Shown here: positions 5,685 through 12,771 of the stretch, piece by piece
How the letters are laid out: the number at the start of each line of letters is the position of its first letter
How positions within the stretch are numbered: position 1 is the first letter of the stretch
NCBI GenBank assembly: GCA_030641245.1
Contig: DAOWHU010000086.1
Span: 1-20,292 of the forward strand
Direction of reading: 5' to 3'
Origin: a bacterium
Lineage (GTDB): Bacteria; Patescibacteriota; Minisyncoccia; Moranbacterales; DUUL01
Length of the DNA stretch: 20,292 nt
The notes under the pieces: generated by a model
The model's input: only the letters and a program-made list of their open reading frames with translations
What the model was told of the DNA's origin: nothing
Databases searched by the model: none
Made by a program: the position numbers and the translations under genes

Positions 5685-6905
5685 ATGCGAATTGGAATTG
5701 ATGCCAGGATGATTTTGAGTCCCAAAAAAAGCTCTGAAATAGGAGTGGGACATTATACTTATCAATTAATTCGGCATTTATTGGAAATCGATAAGCGTAA
5801 TAAATATGTGCTATTTTTCGATTCAAAAGTCAGGCGTAAAGATGTAAAAAAATTTTCCAACAAAAAAATCAAAAATGTTGAAATTCGATATTTTCCGTGG
5901 TCGGATTACAAGAAATATTTGCCAGGGTTTTATAGCAAATTAATGGAGTTGTCTATTTTGCAAAAAGCGAAGCTGGATGTTTTGCATGTTACTTCGCCAG
6001 ATATTCGAGTGCCCTTTAGTTATAGGGGAAAAATAATTTGTACTTTTCAGAATCTAAGCGTTTATCAATGGCCAGATTTATTTTCACGAGTGGATCGGTT
6101 GAAGGCTAAATATAATCGGCGCTTTATGGCCAAGAAATCCAACGTCGCCATTGTGGTTTCAGAAACAGGAGTAAGCGAGCTGAAGAAACATTTAAAAATA
6201 AATGGTAAAAAAATTCAAGTAATTCAAAATGGCATTGATGAACGGTTCTTCGAAAAAGGAAAAGAATTGCCTGGAACAATTGATAAGTACTTGGCTCGGA
6301 AATATAGAATTAAAAAAGACTACATTCTTTTCACGGGGACGATTGATCCGATTAAGAATATTACTCGTCTTTTAGAAGCCTTTAGCGAATTTAAAAATCA
6401 GCTTATCAAACAAAACAATTTTTTCAAATACCAATTAGTTATTAGTGGGAAAAAAGGTTGGCTGGCGGATAAATACAGACAATTTGTTAAAGATCTCGAA
6501 TTAGAAAGAGACGTAATCTTTTTGGGGTATGTGGACGGAGAGAGTCTGAAAAAGTTATTAAATCGAGCTCAGTTCTTTGTAATGCCTTCTTTGTACGAAA
6601 GTTCAGGTATGACGGTTCTTGAGGCGATGGCTTGCAAAACCCCTTGCTTGGTCTCTGAAATTGATTCTCTGAAAGAAGTCACCAAGGGAGCGGTTGAGTT
6701 TGTTAATCCGTTTGATATTAGGGGTTTGTCGTTGAAAATGGCTAGTCTCTCGGAAAACAAAAAAAAGAAAGCTGATTTGGTAAAAAAGGGCTATCGAGTG
6801 GCTAAAAGATATTCTTGGAAAAAATGCGCCAAAGAAACTCTGAAAGTTTATAAGAAATTACATAAAAATGACAAAGGGGGCAAAAAGAAAAATAAAAAAG
6901 ATTAA
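5685..6905 (+). CDS. GT4-family glycosyltransferase (GT-B fold)
   Basis: 406 residues, typical length. The N-terminal Rossmann half starts MRIGIDARMI and has a conserved glycine-rich acceptor-side loop (GVGHYTY, 20-26). The C-terminal nucleotide-sugar half has FTGTIDPIKNITRLLEAF (216-233), VISGKKGW (252-259), VIFLGYV (277-283) and the retaining-transferase EX7E motif with E305 and E313 in ESSGMTVLEAMA. It transfers a sugar from an NDP-sugar to an envelope glycan or lipid carrier, probably at the inner face of the membrane. The sugar and acceptor cannot be read from sequence. The dTDP-sugar genes 11 kb downstream make a role in the same surface glycan plausible. The C-terminus is very Lys-rich. 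Confidence 0.9.
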   Translation: MRIGIDARMILSPKKSSEIGVGHYTYQLIRHLLEIDKRNKYVLFFDSKVRRKDVKKFSNKKIKNVEIRYFPWSDYKKYLPGFYSKLMELSILQKAKLDVLHVTSPDIRVPFSYRGKIICTFQNLSVYQWPDLFSRVDRLKAKYNRRFMAKKSNVAIVVSETGVSELKKHLKINGKKIQVIQNGIDERFFEKGKELPGTIDKYLARKYRIKKDYILFTGTIDPIKNITRLLEAFSEFKNQLIKQNNFFKYQLVISGKKGWLADKYRQFVKDLELERDVIFLGYVDGESLKKLLNRAQFFVMPSLYESSGMTVLEAMACKTPCLVSEIDSLKEVTKGAVEFVNPFDIRGLSLKMASLSENKKKKADLVKKGYRVAKRYSWKKCAKETLKVYKKLHKNDKGGKKKNKKD

Positions 6906-6910
6906 AACTC

Positions 6911-6938
6911 TAGACAAAATGTCGATTTTTGGTATAAT
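6911..6938 (+). promoter_or_regulatory. Promoter upstream of the tRNA-Ile/GIY-YIG locus
   Basis: TAGACA (6911-6916), 16-nt spacer, TATAAT (6933-6938). The predicted start at about 6945 is 15 nt before the partial tRNA-Ile copy, the usual distance for a tRNA promoter. It now drives the nuclease gene first. Confidence 0.7.
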
Positions 6939-6958
6939 CTTTTTTGTTGTTGTTCATT

Positions 6959-6977
6959 ATGGGCATGTGGCTTAGTT
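6959..6977 (+). repeat. Duplicated 5' end of tRNA-Ile (left copy of direct repeat)
   Basis: ATGGGCATGTGGCTTAGTT at 6959-6977 is identical to 7298-7316, which covers the first 17 bases of tRNA-Ile plus two upstream bases. The left copy does not continue as a tRNA; hairpins follow. The repeats bound a 339-bp unit carrying the GIY-YIG gene. Confidence 0.9.
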
Positions 6978-7007
6978 TCCGCCAAAGGCGGACCCACCTA
7001 TGGCGGG
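6978..7007 (+). other. Paired hairpins after the partial tRNA
   Basis: TCCGCC AAA GGCGGA (6978-6992) forms a perfect 6-bp stem. It is followed at once by CCCACC TAT GGCGGG (6993-7007), a stem with one A-C mismatch. The two hairpins begin exactly where identity to the tRNA stops and lie 20 nt before the nuclease start. They could end or stabilise the transcript, or be part of the inserted element. Confidence 0.65.
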
Positions 7008-7027
7008 GGTTAGTAGTTTTAAAAAAA

Positions 7028-7291
7028 ATGTATTACGTATATTTTTTGAAAAGTTTAAAAAATGATAAAATATATACCGGAATGACAGGTAGGGATCCAC
7101 GGGAAAGATTAAAGGATCACGAGTATGGTTCAAATAAATGGTCGAAAGAAAACAAACCTTTTGATTTGATTTATTTTGAAAAATATTTTTGCAAAAGAGA
7201 CGCTACGGAAAGAGAAAGGTTTTACAAAACCGGGTTTGGCAGAGTAATTAGAAATAGTATTTTGAAAGCAGTTATTAATTTAAAAAGATAA
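7028..7291 (+). CDS. Stand-alone GIY-YIG endonuclease
   Basis: 87 residues, complete for the single-domain URI-like GIY-YIG family. Motifs: YYVYFL (2-7, the GIY strand), KIYTGMT (14-20, the YIG strand), an R22-DPRERL helix with candidate catalytic Arg, and DATERERFYKTGFGR (58-72), with Glu in the position that binds metal in this family. The ATG at 7028 is chosen because MYYVYFLKSL is the standard N-terminus; longer readings would translate the partial tRNA copy and the hairpins. It cuts DNA or RNA; the target is unknown. Its setting, between a duplicated tRNA-Ile 5' end and the intact tRNA-Ile, suggests insertion at the tRNA, as a homing-type nuclease would do. Confidence 0.88.
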   Translation: MYYVYFLKSLKNDKIYTGMTGRDPRERLKDHEYGSNKWSKENKPFDLIYFEKYFCKRDATERERFYKTGFGRVIRNSILKAVINLKR

Positions 7292-7297
7292 TTACAC

Positions 7298-7316
7298 ATG
7301 GGCATGTGGCTTAGTT
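7298..7316 (+). repeat. Right copy of the tRNA-Ile 5' direct repeat
   Basis: Identical over 19 bp to 6959-6977; this copy runs on into the intact tRNA. TTGAAA (7262-7267) and GATAAT (7287-7292), inside and at the end of the nuclease gene, could give the tRNA a replacement promoter with a 19-nt spacer. Confidence 0.85.
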
Positions 7317-7373
7317 GGTTAAAGCGTTACACTGATAATGTAAAGATCCCAGGTTCAAATCCTGGCATGCCCA
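7300..7373 (+). tRNA. trnI: tRNA-Ile (anticodon GAT)
   Basis: Acceptor stem GGGCATG (7300-7306) with CATGCCC (7366-7372). The anticodon stem TTACA/TGTAA encloses CTGATAA, giving anticodon GAT (Ile). The T-arm is CCAGGTTCAAATCCTGG. Discriminator A7373; CCA not encoded. No strong terminator is seen before tRNA-Ala 210 bp further on. The stretch 7374-7584 has no gene; it contains an 8-bp inverted repeat TACCTATA/TATAGGTA (7450-7467). Confidence 0.95.
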
Positions 7374-7584
7374 CCGCTAGCAATTCTAAGCAAGTGATAA
7401 TTTCTACTGCAAATCAACAATCTCAGCTAAATTATCTGAAAATTTTCTCTACCTATATCTATAGGTATCGTAAATGTTTCAAATAATTTATCTTGAAATT
7501 TTTGATTTTCGTAACGAAATATCACCTGTTTAGAATTGCTTAAAAATTTTTGTGCAAGGATTTGAAAAGCGATTGAAAATTCAT

Positions 7585-7657
7585 GGGCCAGTAGCTCACC
7601 TGGTAGAGCACCTCATTTGCACTGAGGAGGTAGCGGGTTCAAGTCCTGTCTGGTCCA
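7585..7657 (+). tRNA. trnA: tRNA-Ala (anticodon TGC)
   Basis: Acceptor stem GGGCCAG (7585-7591) with CTGGTCC (7650-7656), including the G3-U70 pair that identifies tRNA-Ala. The anticodon stem CCTCA/TGAGG encloses TTTGCAC, giving anticodon TGC. Discriminator A7657; CCA not encoded. Confidence 0.96.
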
Positions 7658-7663
7658 CAAAAA

Positions 7664-7687
7664 AAATCCGCGTAAGCGGATTTTTTT
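7664..7687 (+). terminator. Terminator of tRNA-Ala
   Basis: AAATCCGC (7664-7671), GTAA, GCGGATTT (7676-7683), then T to 7687. A perfect 8-bp stem with a T-run. Confidence 0.9.
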
Positions 7688-7688
7688 C

Positions 7689-7734
7689 GTGGACCCGAAA
7701 GAAGCAAACTGCTTTGCTTCTGTCAGGACTTGAA
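7689..7734 (-). repeat. Interrupted inverted copy of the tRNA-Ala 3' end
   Basis: GTGGACC (7689-7695) and CAGGACTTGAA (7724-7734) are the reverse complement of tRNA-Ala bases 7652-7658 and 7638-7648. In place of the three bases AGA that should join them there are 28 nt, mostly a perfect hairpin GAAGCAAA CTGC TTTGCTTC (7701-7720). The stretch 7735-7855 after it has no convincing gene. It shares a GTGTGAG..TGGTGAGCAA-like run with the sequence after the tRNA-Gln inverted copy. Confidence 0.75.
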
Positions 7735-7855
7735 AGTCGCAGCGTTGTGTGAGTTTGGTGAGCAAGGCGAACACCGCGAGGCGGGGTCGAAAGATTTTTT
7801 CGTTAGAAAAAATACTTGTGACCAAGTTCGTTTTTCCCAAAATTAGTTTTCAGAA

Positions 7856-7884
7856 TAGACATTCGTACATCTATTGTATACAAT
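7856..7884 (+). promoter_or_regulatory. Promoter for the leader RNA and HD-hydrolase gene
   Basis: TAGACA (7856-7861), 17-nt spacer, TACAAT (7879-7884). The predicted start is about 7891, which is the first base of the structured leader. Confidence 0.7.
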
Positions 7885-7890
7885 AAAAGC

Positions 7891-7993
7891 ACTAATGCCA
7901 GACACAAATTTTAATAAGAAACTGATAGCGAGGAAAACGCGCTTGGTAAAGTGCCAGGCATAGTCTTGAGGAGAGCTACTAACTCAATTTTTT
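7891..7993 (+). ncRNA. Structured leader RNA with terminator-like hairpin (candidate riboswitch)
   Basis: ACTAATGCC (7891-7899) pairs with GGCATAGT (7957-7964) with one bulged A, closing a domain of about 74 nt. Inside are a short GCG/CGC stem around AGGAAAA (about 7928-7940) and CTTGG/CCAGG (about 7942-7958), which competes in part with the closing stem. Directly after it, TTGAG (7966-7970) and CTCAA (7983-7987) form a weak stem followed by six T (7988-7993), 5 nt before the start codon. The order promoter, folded domain, U-tailed hairpin, gene is that of a transcriptional riboswitch. I do not recognise a known class. Confidence 0.45.
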
Positions 7994-7998
7994 AAAGC

Positions 7999-8565
7999 AT
8001 GAAAGAATTATTGAAGTTTAAAATAATTAATCAATTAAAGTCTGTCTACCGAGCTAATAAAGTGCCTGGAAGAAAAGAAAGCTCTGCAGAGCATACTTGG
8101 AGTTGTCTTTTGCTGGCTGATTATTTTATGCTGAAAGCTAGTTATCAGCTTGATAAAGCCAGGGTATACGAATTGATAACATATCACGATTTAGTAGAAA
8201 TAGAAGCTGGTGACACAGAACTAAGTCCTCATAATGAGAATCTCGATAAATCTAAAAAGGAACTGGCAGCTGCGAAAAAACTTAAAAAAGCGTTACCTAA
8301 GTATATAGACGAAAAATTTTGGAACTGTTTTCTTGAGTTTGAAAAACAGGAAACAATAGAGTCAAAATTTGTAAAAGCCATAGACGTTCTCGATCCCATT
8401 ATTCAGCAATTAACTTGTGAGGCTAAATGGGACGGCTGGACAACTGAAGGGAGGGACTGGCTAATAAGAAAAAAAGCAAAGTATTTTGAATATTTTCCTG
8501 AGATTAGAAAAGATTTTGATAAGTTGCTAGATTTTTTAGAGGAAAACAAATATTTCGAGAGGTAA
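7999..8565 (+). CDS. HD-domain phosphohydrolase (YfbR-like nucleotidase family)
   Basis: 188 residues, the normal size of a one-domain HD hydrolase. Metal ligands are visible: H32 in SSAEHTW, H63-D64 in TYHDLVEIEAGDTE and D128 in KAIDVLDPI. This is the order H...HD...D of the YfbR/HD_3 group, which removes phosphate from 5'-deoxynucleotides. Substrate preference is inferred from family only. The gene sits 5 nt after a terminator-like hairpin in its own leader and 39 nt before a deoxyribosyltransferase-like gene, which supports a nucleotide salvage role in the cytoplasm. Confidence 0.85.
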   Translation: MKELLKFKIINQLKSVYRANKVPGRKESSAEHTWSCLLLADYFMLKASYQLDKARVYELITYHDLVEIEAGDTELSPHNENLDKSKKELAAAKKLKKALPKYIDEKFWNCFLEFEKQETIESKFVKAIDVLDPIIQQLTCEAKWDGWTTEGRDWLIRKKAKYFEYFPEIRKDFDKLLDFLEENKYFER

Positions 8566-8604
8566 GTCATCGGATTTTTAAAATTGTTTGATAACAACCT
8601 GAAT

Positions 8605-9009
8605 ATGAAAATATTTTTAGCCTACCGTTTCACCAACGAAAATATTAACGAGTTAGAAAAAATACTAAGCAAAATTAAGAAAAGCCTGGAATCTAAAGGC
8701 AATGATGTTTTCTGCTCGTTATTTTTAGAAGGGTATTTTCAGGACAAAGGATTTTCTTCTGATGATGTTTATAGATATTGTCTTCAAAAATTAGAAGAAT
8801 ATGATACCATTTTGTTTTTTATTAAATCAGAAGGAAAGAGTACCGGAATGGAACTGGAACTAAAAGAAGTTTTAAAGCAAGAAAAGAGAATTATACTAGT
8901 TATCCAAAAAAATCTTGACTTTACTAAATTTCGTAAAAATGCCCACCAAATCATTGAATTCGATAAATTATCCGATCTCTATCATTCAATTGCTAAAATC
9001 GATATTTAA
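8605..9009 (+). CDS. Nucleoside 2-deoxyribosyltransferase-like protein
   Basis: 134 residues from the ATG at 8605, chosen because MKIFLAYRFT is a typical first strand of this Rossmann-like fold; a TTG at 8584 would add seven residues. ILFFIKSEGKSTGMELELKEVLKQEKRIILVI (about 76-107) resembles the conserved second half of the family, with Glu in TGMELE in the place of the nucleophile. The family exchanges bases between deoxynucleosides or cleaves deoxynucleotides; some relatives are only fold-related, including TIR-like proteins. Its position after the HD nucleotidase suggests one transcript and a shared salvage pathway. Confidence 0.6.
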   Translation: MKIFLAYRFTNENINELEKILSKIKKSLESKGNDVFCSLFLEGYFQDKGFSSDDVYRYCLQKLEEYDTILFFIKSEGKSTGMELELKEVLKQEKRIILVIQKNLDFTKFRKNAHQIIEFDKLSDLYHSIAKIDI

Positions 9010-9036
9010 AACCCAGTCGTACTGACAGCTTCTTGT

Positions 9037-9058
9037 CAATAAACGTTCAATAAACGTT
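9037..9058. repeat. Two-copy 11-bp direct repeat CAATAAACGTT
   Basis: CAATAAACGTT occurs at 9037-9047 and 9048-9058 in tandem, each ending in the palindrome AACGTT. It lies about 35 bp upstream of the promoter at 9093, where an operator could be, but nothing else supports that. Confidence 0.6.
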
Positions 9059-9092
9059 CATTATGTTTTTATGTTTAACAAAACAAAACCTC

Positions 9093-9121
9093 TTGAACCA
9101 ATCTCCATTTTACGCTAAAAT
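9093..9121 (+). promoter_or_regulatory. Promoter of the phosphoesterase-leuS run
   Basis: TTGAAC (9093-9098), 17-nt spacer, TAAAAT (9116-9121), 30 nt before the phosphoesterase start. Confidence 0.65.
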
Positions 9122-9151
9122 CAAGCTGTATGTTCACTAATTTGAAAAACC

Positions 9152-9676
9152 ATGCTTATAGGAATAATTTCAGATGTTCATAACAATTTGCGACATTTGC
9201 ATAAGGCAATTAAAATCTTTAATAAAAAGAAGATAGAGCTACTTTTACATTGTGGTGATTGGGCTAGTCCTTTTACTTTACAAATGTATGAATTTTTGAA
9301 TTGCCCGATAAAAGGCGTAACAGGCAATGCCGATCCGGATATTCAAAAATTTTTATATCAGCTACAGAATAAGTTCCAAAATCTTGAATTAGAATTGAGC
9401 GAAAGATTTTTGGATCTAACAATAGAAGGGAAGAGAATCGCAGTATTTCATGGAAATGATAAAAATTTAATCGAAGTGATAAAAGAATCTCAATTATTTG
9501 ATGTTTTTTGTGTTGGACATGATCATCATTCCAAGATAGAAAAAGTCGGAAAAACCTTAGTCGTAAATCCCGGATCCTTGGTTGGTGTTTTCTTGCCTAA
9601 AGCAATGTGGGCGCCTCTTACTGTTGCGACGTATGACACAGAATTAGACAAAGCGGAGATTGTTGAAATTAAATAG
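9152..9676 (+). CDS. YfcE/MJ0936-type metallophosphoesterase
   Basis: 174 residues. All metal-binding blocks of the small calcineurin-like phosphodiesterases are present in order: ISDVHNN (6-12), HCGD (33-36), GVTGNAD (55-61), VFHGND (about 98-103) and GHDHH (about 122-126), then VVNPGSL. It hydrolyses phosphodiester or phosphomonoester bonds with two metals; the natural substrate of this family is generally unknown. It is the first gene of a co-directional run that continues with leuS 29 bp downstream. Confidence 0.9.
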   Translation: MLIGIISDVHNNLRHLHKAIKIFNKKKIELLLHCGDWASPFTLQMYEFLNCPIKGVTGNADPDIQKFLYQLQNKFQNLELELSERFLDLTIEGKRIAVFHGNDKNLIEVIKESQLFDVFCVGHDHHSKIEKVGKTLVVNPGSLVGVFLPKAMWAPLTVATYDTELDKAEIVEIK

Positions 9677-9705
9677 AATAAAAGTTAAGCTTAATTTAAA
9701 GATTT

Positions 9706-12700
9706 ATGCCAGACCAAAAACAAATCCCAGAATACAACTTCAAAAAAATTGAAAAAAAGTGGCGAGAAAAATGGGAAGTCGACAAACTTTACCAACCCAG
9801 CCTTGATAAGGCCCAGAAGCCTTTTTATAATTTGATGATGTTTCCTTATCCTAGCGCCGAAGGTTTACACGTGGGGAATATGTACGCTTTTACTGGAGCA
9901 GATGTTTATGGGCGTTTCAAAAAAATGCAAGGTTACGATGTTTTTGAGCCAATCGGATTGGATGGCTTTGGAATTCACAGCGAAAATTATGCTATGAAAA
10001 TCGGTGAACACATTAAAAATGTTTCTAAAAGAAGCGAAGAAAATTTTTATCGCCAACTTCATCAAATGGGTAATATGCATGATTGGTCTCGAACCGTAGA
10101 AACTTACAAACCTGAATACTATAAATGGACTCAGTGGTTGTTCCTTCAACTTTTTAACAAAGGGTTAGCTTATCAAAAAGAAGCCAAGGTTAATTGGTGT
10201 CCTTCTTGCAAAACTGTTTTGTCAGACGAGCAGGTTATTCAAGGTCAATGTGAACGTTGTGATAGCCAAGTTGAAAAAAAGGAGCTTAAGCAATGGTTTT
10301 TCAAAATCACTGATTACGCAGAGCGTCTTTTGAAGAACTTGGATTGGATTGATTGGTCTGAGGACGTAAAAACCAATCAGCGAAACTGGATTGGAAAATC
10401 AGAAGGGGCGACCATAAAATTTCCAATATCCAATAATCAACATTCAACAAAAAGCAAAGAAGATGTTTTGATTTTACATGGCTGGGAAGATACCGCCAAC
10501 CTAGGTTTTATTCCAGAGACTAAAAAACATTTAGAAAAGTTGGGGCATCGAGTTTTAGCCTTTGAGGCCCCTAATGCTGATGCGCCAGTTTTTGAAGAAT
10601 GGTTTGAATTTATTGAGGCTAAAATTAAAGAGAATAAGCTAAAAGATTTTTCTATTATAGGACACAGTATGGGTGGCCATTTGGCGCTTAAGTTAGCAGA
10701 AAAGTATCAACTTAAAAAATTAGTCCTAATGGCGCCGGTAGGATTTAGTTCTTCTGCTAAATATTTTGGTCAGTTTCAGGGAGAAATTTCCCCAGAAGGA
10801 CTTGAGGTTTTCAAAAAATTTCAGGACAGGAAATTAGATGTTCAGAAGGTGAAAAGCAACGCTAGTTCAATTCAGTTTGTTCTGGGAGAAAAAGATCCTT
10901 GGATTACAGCGGAAATCAGAAATTTTTACAGGAAAAACTTCTCCGAATCCGATTTTCAAGTTTTGAAAAACAAAGGGCATTTGTCGGAAGACGAGGGTGT
11001 GAAAAAAGTTCCAGAGCTAGAGGCTCTTTTCGGTACAGCTTTAGAAGTTTTTACTACCCGCCCCGATACTCTTTTCGGTGCAACTTATATGGTTTTGGCG
11101 CCCGAACATAAACTGATAGAACAACACAAAAAGGAAATTGAGAACTGGGCGGAAGTCGAAAAATACGTAAAGCAGGCTAAGCGGAAATCTGAACAAGAGC
11201 GGAAAGAAGAAGAAAAAGAGAAGACCGGAATAGAAATCAAAGGCCTTAAAGCTATTAATCCAGTTAATCAAGAAAAAATCCCAATCTGGATTGCCGACTA
11301 CGTTTTGGCTGGTTATGGGACTGGAGCAATTATGGCCGTGCCTGCTCATGACAAACGTGATTGGGAGTTTGCCAAAAAATATAGCTTAGAAATTACTAAG
11401 GTTGTTAAGGAAATTGTTGAAAAATCGAAGAGCATAAAAGAAGAGTGTTTTTCAGGGAAGGGAGCTGTGATCAATTCTGAATTTTTAAATGGATTAAAAA
11501 CTGACGAAGCCAAACAGAAAATAATCGAATGGCTTGAAGGAAAAAAACTCGGGAAAAAAGCGATCGACTATAAATTACGAGATTGGTGTGTTTCTCGACA
11601 ACGATATTGGGGACCGCCCATTCCAATTATTTACTGTGAAAAATGTGGTCAAAGAGAAGGCTTGCAAGGTGCCAAACCTATCTCAGTTCCAGAAAAAGAT
11701 TTACCAGTAGAATTACCAGAAATGGAAGATTTTTTACCCGAAGGAAAAGGCAAAGGACCTTTAGCCAAGAACGAAGAGTTTGTGAATACTATCTGTCCAG
11801 ACTGCGGAGCACCTGCCAAAAGAGAAACCGACGTTTCCGATCCTTTTGTAGATTCGGCTTGGTATTTTCTTCGGTATCCATCGACCGATTTTGACAATGA
11901 AGCCATCAACAAAGAACGTTCCAAAAAATGGTTGCCGGTTGATAGTTACATTGGTGGCAGGGAGCACACTGTTTTGCATTTGCTATATTCTCGATTTATA
12001 ACAATGGTTTTGAACGATCTAAAATACATCGAATTTGAAGAACCTTACAAAAGATTTTTCGGTCATGGTCTAATCACCAAAGACGGGGCTAAGATGAGTA
12101 AGTCTAAAGGTAATGTTATTAACCCTGATGAAATGTTAGAAAAATATGGGGCTGACACGGTTCGACTGTATCTAAGATTTTTAGGCGACTTTTCTCAAGG
12201 CGGAGATTGGCAAGACAATGGAGCCGATGGAATGGCTCGATTTGTGAACAAACTTTGGTACACCTTTTTTGAATTATCCGGGGTAGGAAAGGGTGTTAAA
12301 AAAACTCAAATGGTTGACAAGACCATCAAGGTCATCGGTGAAGACATTGAAAAACTTTCTTTCAATACGGCCGTAGCTAGATATATGGAGTTTGTTAATT
12401 GGGTTCGAGAAAACGCGGCTGATTTTAATCAGGAACAAGTTCAAAAAATTAAAGAAACCTTAGCCATTACAATTGCCCCGATGGCTCCTCACATCGCTGA
12501 AGAATTCTGGTTTAGTCTGAAAAAGAAAAAATCTATTTTTGCAGAAAAATGGTCGACTTACAACAAGGACAATATTCAAGAAGATCAGTTCGAACTAGTA
12601 ATTCAAATCAACGGAAAGGTTCGAGACAGAATTGAAGTTTCCCGAGACATTGCTGAAGAAGAAGCTCAAAAAATTAGTCAGGAAACTGAAAAAATTAAAA

Positions 12701-12771
12701 AGCATCTTGAAGGTCAAACCGTCAGAAAGATAATTTACATCAGAGAGAAGTTAATCAATATCGTAGTTTAA
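9706..12771 (+). CDS. leuS: Leucyl-tRNA synthetase with inserted serine hydrolase domain
   Basis: 1021 residues, about 150-200 longer than ordinary LeuRS. Class I signature HVGN (55-58) and KMSKS (796-800) are intact. Two Cys pairs form zinc ribbons (165/168 with 182/185, and 644/647 with 697/700). The CP1 editing domain has TTRPDTLFGATYMV (450-463) and GTGAIMAVPAHDKRDWEF (538-555), including the HDxRD aspartates. Between GKSEGATIKF (230-239) and GTALEVFTTRPDT, residues about 252-442 are a whole alpha/beta hydrolase of the RBBP9/YdeN type: LILHGWEDT, S321 in GHSMGG, D397 in GEKDPW and H425 in NKGHLSED. The insertion is in frame, with no stop. Its stop overlaps the next start (TAATG at 12769). 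Confidence 0.95.
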   Translation: MPDQKQIPEYNFKKIEKKWREKWEVDKLYQPSLDKAQKPFYNLMMFPYPSAEGLHVGNMYAFTGADVYGRFKKMQGYDVFEPIGLDGFGIHSENYAMKIGEHIKNVSKRSEENFYRQLHQMGNMHDWSRTVETYKPEYYKWTQWLFLQLFNKGLAYQKEAKVNWCPSCKTVLSDEQVIQGQCERCDSQVEKKELKQWFFKITDYAERLLKNLDWIDWSEDVKTNQRNWIGKSEGATIKFPISNNQHSTKSKEDVLILHGWEDTANLGFIPETKKHLEKLGHRVLAFEAPNADAPVFEEWFEFIEAKIKENKLKDFSIIGHSMGGHLALKLAEKYQLKKLVLMAPVGFSSSAKYFGQFQGEISPEGLEVFKKFQDRKLDVQKVKSNASSIQFVLGEKDPWITAEIRNFYRKNFSESDFQVLKNKGHLSEDEGVKKVPELEALFGTALEVFTTRPDTLFGATYMVLAPEHKLIEQHKKEIENWAEVEKYVKQAKRKSEQERKEEEKEKTGIEIKGLKAINPVNQEKIPIWIADYVLAGYGTGAIMAVPAHDKRDWEFAKKYSLEITKVVKEIVEKSKSIKEECFSGKGAVINSEFLNGLKTDEAKQKIIEWLEGKKLGKKAIDYKLRDWCVSRQRYWGPPIPIIYCEKCGQREGLQGAKPISVPEKDLPVELPEMEDFLPEGKGKGPLAKNEEFVNTICPDCGAPAKRETDVSDPFVDSAWYFLRYPSTDFDNEAINKERSKKWLPVDSYIGGREHTVLHLLYSRFITMVLNDLKYIEFEEPYKRFFGHGLITKDGAKMSKSKGNVINPDEMLEKYGADTVRLYLRFLGDFSQGGDWQDNGADGMARFVNKLWYTFFELSGVGKGVKKTQMVDKTIKVIGEDIEKLSFNTAVARYMEFVNWVRENAADFNQEQVQKIKETLAITIAPMAPHIAEEFWFSLKKKKSIFAEKWSTYNKDNIQEDQFELVIQINGKVRDRIEVSRDIAEEEAQKISQETEKIKKHLEGQTVRKIIYIREKLINIVV
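10459..11031 (+). other. Serine hydrolase (RBBP9/YdeN-like) domain embedded in LeuRS CP1
   Basis: This span codes for LeuRS residues about 252-442. Strand-loop LILHGWE supplies the oxyanion side, and the nucleophile elbow is GHSMGG. VLGEKDPW and KGHLSED give the acid and the histidine, so the triad looks complete. It enters just before the first strand of the editing core (TTRPDT), a surface point where other LeuRS carry no extra domain to my knowledge. Codon use appears no different from the rest of leuS. Its substrate is unknown; ester bonds of mischarged tRNA or of D-aminoacyl-tRNA are a guess from position. Confidence 0.88.

Noticed and set aside
7298..7486. Open frame starting in tRNA-Ile
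   Set aside because: Begins on the tRNA 5' end and reads through it; no protein character.
7552..7840. Open frames on both strands over tRNA-Ala and its inverted copy
   Set aside because: Typical false frames over a tRNA (HLVEHLICTEEVAGSSPVWST pattern) and hairpins.
10430..11060. Intein in LeuRS
   Set aside because: The inserted sequence is an alpha/beta hydrolase with a GxSxGG elbow; it lacks the N-terminal Cys/Ser splice block and the C-terminal HN motif of inteins.
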